DNA of 64,000 nt from Petunia secreta (taxonomy: Eukaryota > Streptophyta > Magnoliopsida > Solanales > Solanaceae): assembly GCA_029990175.1 (NCBI GenBank), contig JARKIP010000065.1, positions 22,422,501-22,486,500 of the forward strand. The letters are read 5' to 3'. Positions within the stretch are counted from its first letter, which is position 1; each line of letters opens with the position of its first letter. The notes under the pieces were generated by a model, which saw nothing but the letters and a program-made list of their open reading frames with translations, had not been told where the DNA came from and did not search any database. A program made the translations under genes and the position numbers. Positions 10,743 through 21,814 of the stretch are shown in pieces.

Positions 10743-12332
10743 TCAAAACTTTTCCACTTGCACCCCCATCTTTGGCCAATGAAATTGTTCTTTAAGGATA
10801 GCCAAAGTCTTTCTTGTGCCAAAATGACCCATGAGTCCCCCGCTATATGCCTCGTGCACAGGCAACTCTCTCCAAGAGGATTCGGGTATACACACTCTAC
10901 CATTTTTGAAGATATATCCATTAACCCCTTGGTATTTCTCTACTCTCCCCCCTTTCTCTAGAATGTCATGGACACTCTTTAGCTTTGGGTCATGAGCATA
11001 CATCAATTTAATGCTCTCAAAACCCATGAGCTTAGAGGCAAGAGTGGTGGCTAGAGCGAACTTCCTAGAAAGTGTGTCCGCCACAACATTGTCTTTCCCT
11101 TTCTTGTATTGGATAACATAGGGAAAAGACTCAGTGAATTCAACCCACTTGGCATGCCTTTTGTTTAACTTCTCTTGGCCTGTTAAATGCTTGAGTGACT
11201 CATGGTCACTCTTGATTACAAATTCTCGAGGCCAAAGGTAGTGTTGCCAATGGGCGAGGGCTCTCACAAGGGCATACAACTCCTTGTCATAGGTAGAGTA
11301 ATTCAAGGAGGCCCCTTTCAATTTCTCACTAAAGTAGGTGATGGGTTTGCTATCTTGCATTAAAACACCACCGATTCCCACCCCCGAGGCATCACATTCA
11401 ACCTCAAATGCCTTTCCGAAGTCGGGCAATTGCAATAGAGGGGCGGTACTCAACCTAATTTTCAATTCTTGGAAGGCCTTCTCTTGAGGCTCTCCCCAAA
11501 CAAAAGGTTGGTCGTTCTTCAACAATTCGGTGAGTGGAGCGGCAATGGAGCTAAAGTCTTTCACAAATCGTCTATAAAAGCTAGCAAGACCATGAAAGCT
11601 CCTCACTTGAGTCACGGTAGTAGGGGTAGGCCAATCACGTATGGCCTCTACCTTAGACTCATCCACCTCCACTCCTTGGGCACTCACAACAAACCCAAGA
11701 AAGACTACCTTCTCAACACCAAAGGCACACTTTTTAAAATTAGCATAGAGCTTTTCGGCTCTCAACATTTCAAGCACTTGCCTAAGGTGATCAACATGGT
11801 CGTCTATTGATTTGCTATAGATCAATATATCGTCAAAGTAGACGACCACAAACTTGTTGATGAATGGCTTTAGAACATGGTTCATTAGCCTCATGAAAGT
11901 ACTAGGTGCATTGGAGAGCCCAAAGGGCATCACCAACCATTCATAGAGACCAAACTTGGTCTTGAATGCCGTTTTCCATTCATCACCGGGTTTCATCCGT
12001 ATTTGATGGTAGCCGGATCTAAGGTCAATTTTGCTAAACACACATGAACCACTTAATTCATCTAACATATCATCAAGTCGGGGAATAGGATGACGGTACT
12101 TTACCGTTATTTTGTTCACGACCCGACAATCAACACACATCCTCCAAGTGTCGTCCTTTTTGGGAACAAGGATCACGGGTACGGCACAAGGACTCATGCT
12201 TTCCCTCACCAAGCCTTTAGTGAGCAATTCATCAACTTGCTTTTTGCAATTCTCTTGTATCCTCCGGATTGCTCCTATAAGCCGGCTTGTTTGGGATTTG
12301 GGATCCCGGGACAAAGTCGATTTGGTGTTCAA
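10743..12332 (-). pseudogene. E2 reverse transcriptase-RNase H-zinc region
   Basis: About 530 codons are open. They hold the RT fingers/palm (KIDLRSGYHQIRMKPGDEW; YFDDILIYS with both catalytic Asp), the RNase H domain (CDASGVGIGGVLM; DHESLKHLTGQEKLNKR; NVVADTLSRK, where relatives have VADALSRK) and most of the HHCC region. The frame is entered by a frameshift near 12240-12260, where a T run has gained a base compared with E4, so the first ~25 residues are out of register with the upstream PR-RT linker. The core is well preserved although both flanks are broken. Confidence 0.9.
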
Positions 12333-13133
12333 TGCCCCTCAAAGGAGGTAATCCATCCGGCATCTCATCCGGGAACATGTCCACAAAATCCTTCAAGACA
12401 TTCTCAAACACACTAGGCAAAAGGTTAGTGGAAAACTCACAATTAGAGTTAAGGGTCATACCTTTGTGCACTGGGCATAGGAGAAACTTTGTGCCATCAT
12501 TTCCTCTTAGGATCTCGCCCGGTTGCATCACGGTACATATGCCACCGGTAGAAGCAGAAGGTGGGATTGCCACCATGTTTTTGGACAAAGGGCTAGTCTC
12601 AATGATTGACTTGGCCTTTGCCGCCTCCCTCAACTCCCTCATCCGATTGTAGTCATCACTCACTTGTTTGGGAGTAGGGGCTTCAACACAAATTTCCTTC
12701 CTTCATGTTGGAGCGTGTAAGTGTTGACACGTCCGTCATGAACCGCTTGTCAATCAAATTGCCAAGACCTTCCAAAGAGAAGGTGGCAAGCTTGCATGGG
12801 CACCACGTCGAACAACTGTTCATCCACATAACTACCCATTTTAAACTTGATCATTGCTTGCTTCACTACCTTGAGCTCCCCACATTCACTAAGCCATTGC
12901 AATCGATATGGCTTGGGGTGTTTCACGGTAGGCAATTTCAATTGGGCTATAAGAGATTGACTCACAACATTAGTACAACTTCCCGAGTCAATGATCATAG
13001 AGCATACAACACCCTTGACACGACACCTAGCATGGAAAAGGTTTTCTCTTTGCAAGGTTTCGCTATCCTCCACAATCATAGCTCCTAAGCTCCTCCTCAC
13101 TACTAGAAAAGTATGAGGTTCCTCATCCTCCAC
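12232..13133 (-). pseudogene. E2 protease and protease-RT linker
   Basis: 12750-13133 encodes a retropepsin: MFLVVRR-like lead-in, DSGSCTN active-site motif (relatives have DSGSCAN), FDVVPMQACHLLFGR flap region. It ends at a TGA after WQFD. The linker 12232-12663 (DYNRMRELREAAKAKS; PPLRGIEHQIDFVPGSQIPN) continues to the RT frameshift. Gag and the upstream LTR are missing, because E3 is inserted at 13133/13134. Confidence 0.87.
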
Positions 13134-13830
13134 TGATGCAATCTAAACTACGGAAGCAAGAATAAAGATAAAAGTAAGACACCAATCGAAAATTCAACAA
13201 CGGATTTAGTAGGAACTAGTCTACTCACCCCTTTGTTACGATTCAAAGAGCACCTAAACTATACGAACTATCCTCAAGACGAACCTGTGACTTGATAACA
13301 ATTCGATCAAAGAGAAAAAATGTTCACATATGATTTCACTCAAGAAGGAACGATCTTCCAAGTTTTTGTAGGAAAAGCTCAAAGGCTGTGTTTTACGTAA
13401 TGTCTAGGAACTGAATAAAAATAATGCTAGGTAGGGGCTTATATAGGTTCAGCCCCTAACACCTAAATCAAGTAGGAAAAGATTAACTAAAGAAAGGCCA
13501 ATAATTTGGCTAAATGTCAAGCGACCACGCAGGGCCCAATAACTATGATTGTCTATGTAAAGTATCAAATAAGAGCTCGGTGAGTAGCTCTGCCCATTGA
13601 GTATCTCACCGAGTAGTTCTGCTCGGTCTCAACTAGTTCCAAGTGTCCCTCCTTCTCTAATGCGAATCAACGCCTCTCTTGTCACCTCCATCATGTTGCC
13701 CGCTTCTTCCATCATCGCACAATCATAGCTCTTCATTACCATCAAATGGACATCATGAAGCTCCTTAGCTTGACTCCTCGTAAATGGTCTGGAAGGCACG
13801 AACAGAGCTTGATCAGGCTGGACCGCATCA
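13134..13830 (-). mobile_element. E3 3' LTR (697 bp)
   Basis: On the minus strand it starts TGATGCGGTCC at 13830 and ends GATTGCATCA at 13134. It is bounded by the E3 polypurine tract on the right and by E2 protease on the left. The last ~200 bp of the E3 polyprotein frame, including RPFTRSQAKELHDVHL, read into it and stop at 13629. The left flank TCCAC (13129-13133) would be its target duplication, but the matching right end of E3 is not in the window. Confidence 0.85.
13432..13458 (-). promoter_or_regulatory. E3 TATA box inside an 8-bp inverted repeat
   Basis: Perfect arms TAGGGGCT (13432-13439) and AGCCCCTA (13451-13458) flank the TATATA core. The same layout with different arm sequences occurs in E4, E8 and the family-A LTRs. 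Promoter role inferred. Confidence 0.55.
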
Positions 13831-14770
13831 TTCTCCCCATTTTGAGAAGATTTCGTCCTCGAAATCGAGCTATCATTATCTCTCAAAGCGGCACTACCTG
13901 CAACACAAGGAGTTAAGTCAGAAACATTGAAAGTTGTAGACACATTATACTCACCTGGTAGGTCTATAACATAGGCGTTATTATTGATCTTCTGAAGCAC
14001 TTGGAATGGACCATCTCCTCTCGGGGCTAGCTTCCCCTTCCGCTGGCTCGGGAACCTTTCTTTTCGGAAGTGCGCCCAAACCCAATCACCCTTCTTCAAA
14101 TCCAGCTTTTTCCTTCCCTTATTCTTCTTGCTCGCCACCTTGTCATAAGCTTCCTCCAAGTTCTTCCTTACCTTAGCATGCAACTCAAGCAATGCGGCTG
14201 CTCGGTTTTCACCATCAACACTAATAGCTGCATCTCTAGGCAAAGGACTAAGATCAAGTGGAATCAAGGGGTTAAAGCCATAAACACATTCAAATGGAGT
14301 CATACTAGTCATCCTATGCACAGTTCTATTGTAGGCAAACTCCATAATGGGCAACTTATCAGCCCACGTCCCCGCCTTACCTTTGGTCAGAGCCCTAAGA
14401 AGAGCTCCCAAGGTTCGATTAACAACCTCAGTCTGACCGTCAGTCTGTGGATGATGAGACGTGGAAAATACCAATTTGGTACCAAGGCACCCCACAAACA
14501 CTTCCAAAAGCGACTCAAAAATTTCGAATCCCTATCACTAACAATAGTACGAGGCACACCATGCAGCTTTGAAACATTAGCAATAAACAAAGAAGCAACA
14601 TGTTGTGCATCATCACATTTTTTACAAGGAATGAAATGAGCCATCTTAGAGAACCTATCAACAACCACATAGATACTATCATGACCACCCCTAGAACGAG
14701 GCAGCCCCATCACAAAGTCCATAGAGATGTCTACCCACGGGCTAGTTGGGACGGGCAGAGGAGTGTACAA
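13629..14770 (-). pseudogene. E3 integrase, frameshifted
   Basis: Two overlapping frames. 14387-14770 holds the start of the core (DISMDFVMGLPRSRGGHDS; SDRDSKFLSRFW). 13629-14507 holds HHPQTDGQTEVVNRTLG, the C-terminal KGKLAPRGDGPFQVLQKIN region and a tail RPFTRSQAKELHDVHL that enters the LTR. They are separated by a one-base loss near 14490 in the WGALGTK region. A TAG just upstream, at the RDV position near 14831, separates integrase from RNase H. The C-terminal tail is longer than in E4. Confidence 0.88.
13831..13866 (-). promoter_or_regulatory. E3 polypurine tract and perfect 7-bp hairpin
   Basis: The minus strand reads AAATGGGGAGAA before the LTR. At 13849-13866 is the perfect hairpin GATTTCG-AGGA-CGAAATC. 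Confidence 0.75.
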
Positions 14771-14830
14771 CCCATGATTACTGAACCTAGACTTAGCCCG
14801 TTTGCAGTCTAAACAAGCACCACAAACACA

Positions 14831-15830
14831 CTAGACATCACGCCTCATCTTAGGCCAAAGAACCTGCTCCCCAAGTATAGCCAAGGTCTTATCTACCCCA
14901 AAATAACCCATCAAACCCCCACAATGTGCTTCACGCACCAGCAACTCACGCCATGAAGACTCGGGTATACAAACTCGCCCCTTCTTAAAAAGGTACCCAT
15001 CATGCCATTGATATTTCTCTACGCGCTTGCCACTAGCTATGGCATCACACACACTCCTAAGCTTAGGGTCATGCATGTACAAAGACTTAATACTCTCAAA
15101 ACCCATCAGCCTAGAAGCTAAAGTAGTAGCCAGAGAAAACTTCCTAGAAAGTGCATCAACCACCACATTTTCCGTCCCCTTTTTGTAATGAATTACATAA
15201 GGGAAACTCTCAATGAACTCAACCCATTTGGCATGCCTCTTATTCAGCTTCTCTTGACCCCTAAGATGCTTGAGCGACTCATGATCGCTCCTAATGACAA
15301 ACTCCCTAGGCCATAAATAGTGCTGCCAATGAGCTAGAGCTCTCACGAGGGCATACAACTCCTTATCATACGTGGAGTAATTCAAGGCAGCCCCCTTCAA
15401 CTTCTCACTAAAATAAGCAATAGGCTTCCCATCTTGCATTAGGACACCACCTATCCCAACCCCCGAGGCATCACACTCAATCTCAAATACCTTGCTAAAG
15501 TCAGGTAATTGTAACAATGGGGCAGAACTATGCCTATGCTTCAACTCTTGGAAAGCCTTCTGTTGAGGCTCCCCCCACACAAATGGTTGATCTTTCTTTA
15601 CTAATTCAGTGAGTGGTGCAGCTATGGTGCTAAAATCTCTCACAAATCGCCTATAAAAACTAGCCAAGCCATGGAAACTCCTAACATGCGAAACAGTAGT
15701 AGGAGTAGGCCAATCTCTAATAGCCTCAACTTTAGATTCATCTACTTCAACACCATTAGCACTAACTACAAATCCTAGAAAAACAACCTTCTCCACACAA
15801 AAGGCACACTTCTTATAATTAGCATAGAGC
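14831..15830 (-). pseudogene. E3 RT thumb-RNase H-zinc region
   Basis: Open over 321 codons: MEKVVFLGFVVSANGVEVDE, the RT connection, RNase H (CDASGVGIGGVLM; SDHESLKHLRGQ; NVVVDALSRK) and the HHCC start (EAHCGGLMGYFGVDKT). It ends at the TAG before the zinc-ligand cysteines. Upstream it is out of frame with the RT palm because of inserted bases near 15830 (TTTTGCAGCC where relatives have TTTTCGGC). Confidence 0.88.
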
Positions 15831-16709
15831 TTTTGCAGCCCTCAACACATTAAGTACTTGCCTTAAGTGATCAACCTGGTCATCTATACTTCTGCTATAA
15901 ATCAAAATATCATCAAAGTAAACGACCACAAACTTATTAATGAACGGCTTAAGTACATGATTCATTAGTCTCATAAATGTACTAGGTACATTGGAGAGGC
16001 CAAAGGGTATCACCAACCATTCATATAGACCAAACTTGGTCTTGAACGCAGTTTTCCACTCGTCACCCGGTTTCATAGGGATTTGGTGGTAGCCAGACCT
16101 AAGATCAATTTTAGAGAATACACTTGAACCACTTAACTCATCTAGCATGTCATCTAATCTAGGAATGGGATGACGATACTTTACCGTTATTTTGTTGACT
16201 GCCCGGCAATCAACGCACATCCTCCAAGTGCCATCTTTCTTTGGAACAAGGATCACAGGCACGACACAAGGGCTCAAACTCTCATGAACCAGCCCCTTAG
16301 TTAGCAGCTCATCCACTTGACGCTGGAGCTCCTTGGTATCTTCTGGGTAACTCCGGTAGGCTGGTTTGTTAGGAATTTGTGACCCCAGGACAAAGTCGAT
16401 TTGGTGTTCTATCCCCCTTAATGGAGGCAGTCCACTCGGCATCTCCTCGAGAAACATGTCCACATATTCCTACAAGACATCATCAACAACACTCAGCAAG
16501 GGGTGAATAATAGTAGGAACATCATCATTAGAACTCAAATAAACACCCTTATGTACAAGGCAAATTAACAATTTAGAATTATCATTACCTCGTAAATACT
16601 CACCGGGCTGCATCATAGCACAAACATTACCTGCTAGGGCTGGTGAATTAGCATGGTCTACGGCTTCGGGCTTAGTTGATGCAACCGAAATTGCATCGAG
16701 ACCATTCAC
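15819..16709 (-). pseudogene. E3 protease-RT linker and RT palm
   Basis: 16470-16709 carries the linker, including MMQPGEYLRGNDNSK. A TAG near 16467 (Gln in relatives) interrupts it. 15819-16463 carries PPLRGIEHQIDF, VILVPKKDGTWRMC, YRHPIPRLDDM and YFDDILIYS, and ends out of frame. At 16677 E3 is interrupted by E4. The last ~33 bp of the upstream frame are LTR sequence of E4, not E3. E3 resumes at 28116 after the duplicated TTAGT. Confidence 0.85.
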
Positions 16710-17426
16710 TCGAAGTCAAGCCAAGGATATACAAGATGCTCACCTACACTTGGTTTGGAGAGGCATGGATGATATGAGCTCGGGGGAGGACTTAAAGACA
16801 ATGCATTGGAGCTCAATCCATGTGGAAACAGGGCAGGAAACAGTGCAGGAAGCAGGGGAGCAAAACAGGGCAAAACAGGGGAACACCTGCTGAGCTTACT
16901 GCCTGACGGAGCGAATTTCCTCTTCGCGATCGCGTGCACACTTTCGCGATCGTGAAGAGCTTTTGTTTGTTCTTCGCCTTCGCGTTGCATCTCGCGCGAT
17001 CGCGCGCTTCAGCCCAAAGTGTTCATCGCGATCGCATTACTCGTGGCGCGATCACGCAGAGGACTTAGTGGACAGCGGACCAGTAGCTAATTAAACATTG
17101 TAAAGGGGTGCTATAAATACACCCCTCTCTCATTTATTGCTCTTTACCTTACATTGAAGACAAAACACATTGAATGAGCATAGCTCTTGAAACTTGTAAC
17201 CATTTTGGCTTGAATCAATTGGATGAATCCAAGTTGCGCTTCAATCCGTCTTTGATCATTCTATTTGCTCGAGCCTCGTGTCTCTTGAGGATAGTTGCTT
17301 AGCGTTGGTGATTCTTTCCAATCGTTCGGGGTGTAACGGAACAAGTTCTTCGTTGCTACTTGAACTTTAGTGTGAGTCTCGTCTCATTCCTTATCTTTTA
17401 TCGCTTTCGTAGTTTCGATTGCATCA
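16677..17426 (+). mobile_element. E4 5' LTR (750 bp)
   Basis: Starts TGATGCAACCGAAATTGCATC and ends GATTGCATCA, next to the primer site. Its first ~70 bp encode a pol C-terminal peptide relic (RPFTRSQAKDIQDAHLHLV). It has a GCGATCGC cluster at 16925-17060 and a TATA box at 17112. Confidence 0.92.
17104..17126 (+). promoter_or_regulatory. E4 5' LTR TATA box within inverted repeat
   Basis: CTATAAATA is flanked by perfect 7-bp arms AGGGGTG (17104-17110) and CACCCCT (17120-17126). The same arrangement is at 27810-27832 in the 3' LTR. Confidence 0.65.
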
Positions 17427-17428
17427 GT

Positions 17429-17440
17429 TGGTATTAGAGC
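17429..17440 (+). promoter_or_regulatory. E4 primer-binding site, initiator tRNA-Met
   Basis: TGGTATTAGAGC begins two bases after the LTR. It has one mismatch to TGGTATCAGAGC, which complements the 3' end of plant initiator tRNA-Met. Confidence 0.85.
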
Positions 17441-18659
17441 AAGGCTAGGGTTGCGTTCTTATGAACCCTCGTCCTACTCTTCGTGCTTGTCATCTTTGTT
17501 TCGTGTTTATTTTCATGTTCTTGTTCTTGTTTTATTGAAAAAGAAGAAACAAATTCAAAAACTACCCAAAAATTTGCTAGAAATCGTTGGTTGTTACGAT
17601 TTTGTTGGTGTTGATTATCGGGGATTGATTGTTTACGTAATCTCGATAATTGGGTACCAACAAAACACGTTTTGGAGTTGAGAATCAAAAGTTGGAAATT
17701 TAAACCCTAGGTTGAGTATTTTGCAAAATTGCTAGAACTCGATTGATGTTATGAATTGTTGTTTGTTTAGTATCGGGGTTTACTCCTTATAGTTTTCCCG
17801 TCGTTTTGATACCACCATAACATCATTTGGAGCATTGGAGTGAAAATCAAAATTTTTGAATCTTGAAGGTTTGAACACTTTTGAAGAACTTGACCAAAAA
17901 TCATTGAAACAAGTTGTTTGTTTGTTAAAACCAGTGGGGATTGTTTACTACAGTTGGAAACACCATTTGAAAGCTTGAAAACTGAAAACAAGTTGAGTTT
18001 GGGTTGTTGTGTGTGCTAAACCTGCAGTTTTCAGTCTAGTTTTTGGTTCTGCTACACAGACCCGCGCGATCGCGCACGGTCTCACGCGAACGCGCCCATC
18101 CTGCATTTTTGTTCATCGCGATCGCGCCCCTTTGCATGCGATCGCGAAGGGTAACAATTTCCAGAATTTCCTGAACTGGGATAGAACGTTCGCAAAGGTA
18201 TCGTTACAGTTTCCAACCACCAAAACTCCCATAGCATCATCAAATATGGTGATTTTCTAGATCACAAACAAAAATTCATCCAATTCCGAATCCGTTTAGT
18301 GGCGATTCGATCTTTGGACATTTGATCGCGCCACTTCCGGTTAGTACTTTGAGGGTAACACTTCTACCTAATTAGTGCTAATCCATTGTGCGAATAGGAT
18401 ACTCGTGCCTAAGAGGAGAGTAGAATTCAAAGAAGATTCGTAGTTAATTATTTGGTTCAAGAGCGCACGAAGTAGCTTAAGGTGTATCGAGTCCCATTGA
18501 ATCCACCCTTCCCGAAGAGCATTTGGTTCTTGTATTTTGGATTTATCATTGAGGAGGTTGCGCAACTATGAGGAGCCATTGATCTCAAGTTTGTGTGAAC
18601 CTAACCCCAACTTGAGTGAACCCGAGCGACAAACAAAGTGAGGGAGTGAGTGAGGACTT
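17441..18659 (+). other. E4 untranslated leader, left part
   Basis: Long A/T-rich leader without a convincing ORF. It holds a GCGATCGC-type module at about 18062-18150, the same type as in the E4 LTR, and ends in GAGTGAGTGAGGACTT where E5 is inserted. The rest of the leader resumes at 22588 with a CTAAT/pyrimidine/TTGTAG-GTAC sequence before the gag ATG. Confidence 0.75.
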
Positions 18660-19012
18660 TGATGCAACCCATATTGCATCGACACCTACACTTGGTTTGG
18701 AAGTCAAGGCATGGATGGTATGAGCTCGGGAGATGACTTGAAGACCATGCATTGGAGCTCAATCAAAGTGAAGGCAGGGCTGGAAAACAGTGCAGGAAGC
18801 AAGAGGGCAAAACAGGGCAAAACAGGGGAACACCTGCTGAGCTTACTGCCTAACGAAGAACTCTTGTTCTTCGTGATCGCGCCCATACTCACGCGATCGC
18901 GAAGGGTCTTCTTCTGCTCTACGCGATAGCGTCGCTTTCCACGCGATCGTGAAGGCTTGAAGACTGAGTGTTCCTTGCGAAGGCTTGAAGACTGAGTGTT
19001 CCTCGCGATCAC
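18660..19012 (+). mobile_element. E5 5' LTR fragment
   Basis: Starts TGATGCAACCC and matches the first ~350 bp of the 3' LTR at 21815, with a short internal duplication of TTGAAGACTGAGTGTTCC near 18957-19003. It then switches abruptly to antisense protease at about 19013. The TATA box, LTR 3' half and primer site are missing. Confidence 0.85.
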
Positions 19013-20614
19013 TACCGTCAATTCCCCACACTCGCTCAACCATTGCAAATGGTAGGGACGAGGGTGTTTTAGGGTAGTCAATTTCAATTGTGAGACCAAC
19101 GATTGACTCACCAGATTCGCACAACTTCCCGAATCAATGATCATGGAACACACTTGCCCCTTCACTCTACACCGAGCATGGAACAAGTTTTCCCTTTGTT
19201 CATCTTCCCTCTCTTCACTCACCATGGTTCCCAAGATACGACGCACCACGAGGAACATATTAGGATCATCCCCCTACGTCGCTCTCTCTTCGCCCTCACC
19301 TTTGGCAAAGTGGCCATAACCCTTGCATTTATGACATTGGAAAGAAGAAGAAGAAGAAGAAGGAGTATTTAAAGTAGTTTTAGAAGTACCTCCAACCTCT
19401 TTGTGGTCGCTTCTCGGGGTAGCCTTCTCAAAAGGCTTCTTTACATCTTGACTCCCACTTGCACTACTTGGGTATGGGCTCTTCTATTCTTTGGGGCGAG
19501 TTGTTGGAGTGGTAGTGGTAGTACTCTGATAGCGAGGAGCCTTCTCTTCCTTGAGCCACTTTTCGGCCTCAACCGCGGCATCACACACATCTCGTAAAGA
19601 GTGGAAGATGTGTAGCCTCAATTGGGAAGCAATCTCCCGACTCAAGCCACTTTTGAAACGGATGATAGCTTGTTCTTCATCCTCCGTTTCCATATCAAGA
19701 GCCATCCGGTTCTTCTCAAAGTCGTTGAAATATTTATCAACGGACTTGTAGCCTTGTTTCAATTCATAGAGCCTTTTGAGTTGCTCTTGCCGATACTTGG
19801 GAGTCACATATTTGTTGTTCATTACTTCTTTCAACTCTTCCCAAGTGATGTTCATCCGCAAGCCAAGCCTTCTCCTTGATCGCTTGATGGATTCCCACCA
19901 TGTAGAGGCATAGGATTCAAAGGAAGCAATGGCATATGGAGCCTTCTTCTCCTCGGACATATCATTCGTGTCAAAAACCCGCTCCAATTGAACCTTCCAC
20001 TCTAAGAAAGCCTCCGGATCACTAGTCCCTTTGAAAGGTGGGATAGTGATCTTCACACTATTGAGGTTATTGTCACCACCCCCACGATGTGGTCCCGGTT
20101 GACCCCCATAGTAGTCTTCAACCTCATCATACTCCCGTCTCAAGTCCCTTCCCATAAAAGCCCTTGGAGGTCCTCGACCTCGCCCACGACCTCCATCTAT
20201 TCCTCGGCCTCCGTTCATCGCTCTCCTATTTGGATAGTGAGCATCAAAATCTTCATCTAGTCTGAGTCCCTCCCATTCTTGAGCTTCATCAACTTGCTCA
20301 AGAGGAATCACATTTCTTCGGGGCCTTAAGAGTGGGACATCTCCTTGGGATTGCCCAAGGGTTGGGGAATGCCCAACGATCTTTCTCTAGAAAGGGCCTC
20401 ATCCCTGAACCGTTTTCGACGAACTAACTCCGCATATTGGTCCGGTTTCATGATTGAATCATCACTTGGGCCTTCATTGGCATCCTTTTGGGCACTCGGG
20501 GTCCTTTCTTTTTCAAAGGCTTCCATTTTAAGGTTCAAAGTTTTCACCTCGGCCAATAGACTAGACAAGACGTCAACGGAAACCTCAATGCTATTTTTGG
20601 CCTTCTCGTCCGCC
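19013..20614 (-). pseudogene. E5 inverted gag-protease block
   Basis: Read on minus from the ATG at 20614: gag N-terminus (MADEKAKNSIEVSVDVL; LGIPQPLGNP), frameshift near 20320, capsid region 20311-19484 (NSVKITIPPFKGTSDPEAF; WWESIKRSRRRLGLRMNITW), a TAG at 19484, a partial zinc knuckle (CHKCKGYGHFAK then a deletion removing the last Cys), and protease with DSGSCANLVS. It ends in CGELTVV where antisense LTR begins. A chimaeric frame (18704-19258) joins protease to antisense LTR and is not a real gene. Confidence 0.87.
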
Positions 20615-21205
20615 ATTGTACCTACAACAATAAAAAACAAGTAAAGAGATTAGAGTAAAATCCCTCACTCACTCCCTCACTTTTGCTTGTCGCTCGGGTT
20701 CACTCAAGTTGGGGTTAGGTTCACAGAAGCTTGAGATCAATGGCGTCCTCGGAGTTGACCAACTTCCTCGATAATCGATCTAAGTCACAAGAACCAAATA
20801 CTCTTCGGGAAGAGTGGAGTTAATGAGACTCAATCAACGCTAAGCTATTTAGTGAGCACTTGGAAGCAAACAATCAACTACGGATCTTCTTTGAGTTCTA
20901 TTCTCCTCTAGGCACGATGTTCCTAATCGCTCAATGAATTAGTACTATTCGAGTAGGAGTGTTACTCTCAAAGTACTAACCGGAAGCAATGCAAACAAAC
21001 AAACACGAAAACCTAGAGAATTGAACTACCCGGAGCCCTTCAGTGAACTGGGCGGTCCGCCTGGTTAGTGGGGCGGTCCGCCTGGACCTGTGTCCAAACC
21101 TCCACTAAAACGTGATTTTGGTGTTTTCAAGCAATTTTTCCAACAAACCCAAGGTGTTTTTGATATTGAATGATTTTCAAACTTGTTTTATGCTATCACA
21201 AAAAA
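20615..21205 (-). other. E5 inverted leader fragment
   Basis: On minus this is the leader before gag. It matches the E8 leader 45080-45720 and includes TATTGTTGTAG-GTACA before the ATG and GGCGGTCCGCC repeats at 21050-21085. It contains no gene. It stops at ~21205 against the plus-strand Cys-rich module. Confidence 0.8.
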
Positions 21206-21719
21206 ACCCCAATGGTTTGGTAATGCATTGACGGTTTTGTATGTTGATCATGAGCTTGGGGGTCATAGGGACTTTGATTGCTTAATCTTGAATGTTCCAT
21301 GTCCTATTGATCTCTTTGCTTGTTATGTTTGTGAGTGCTTGTCACTAAGGAGCCAAGAACTTGTTGTCTCCTTTGGAGACATAAGTTTTTTAATTTGTAT
21401 TGATACTTGGCTCTATCACAAGAGTGAATTTTCCACACCACCTACCTTCACTCTTGTTGGACTTGCCTACTCACATCGTGGGAAGTCTTGGTGCACTAAT
21501 CTTGAACTTAGGGATCGTAGTGATTTTGATAGCTTAATCCTGCATATGCCACGCACTATTGATCTCTTTATTTGTTCTTGTGTTGGGAGCACTTCGTTGT
21601 TGAACCAAGTACTTGCTAGGTCCTTTGGGAACATGAGCTTCTTTGTTGCCATTGATACTTGGTTGTACCATAAGAGTGTGTTTTCCCACACTTGGTGCAC
21701 TAACCTACTCTCGTAGTAG
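21206..21719 (+). CDS. Cys-rich two-repeat module of unknown function (E5 copy, N-terminally cut)
   Basis: About 170 codons matching the N1 frame at 51099-51719. There are two tandem units of about 70 residues. Unit 1: YVDHELGGHRDFD, CPIDLFACYVCECLSL, SFGDISFL, IDTWLYHKSEFS. Unit 2: WCTNLELRDRSDFD, TIDLFICSCVG, SFGNMSFF, IDTWLYHKSVFS. I do not recognise the family, and no catalytic motif, signal peptide or clear membrane span is visible. The upstream acidic region is missing here. The frame ends TAG at 21715-21717, about 95 bp before the polypurine tract, the position normally held by the end of integrase. Confidence 0.7.
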
Positions 21720-21778
21720 GAGCTTTTGCTTTGTTTGCCTTTTGATGTAGGTGATGCTACCTGGGAGGAGGACGCCTT

Positions 21779-21814
21779 AATTTCGAGGACGAAATCTTCT
21801 CAAGAAGGGGAGGA
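21779..21814 (+). promoter_or_regulatory. E5 hairpin and polypurine tract
   Basis: AATTTCG-AGGA-CGAAATC at 21779-21796 is followed by AAGAAGGGGAGGA directly before the LTR. Here the hairpin lies after the module stop codon, so protein coding does not explain its conservation. Confidence 0.75.

Noticed and set aside
16925..17060. GCGATCGC octamers as the cyanobacterial HIP1 motif, suggesting bacterial DNA
   Set aside because: They sit inside plant LTRs with TATA boxes and tRNA-Met primer sites, and all coding sequence is plant retrotransposon.
18704..19258. 184-codon minus frame with a protease start and an unknown C-terminus
   Set aside because: The second half is antisense LTR read by chance across the E5 junction at ~19013.
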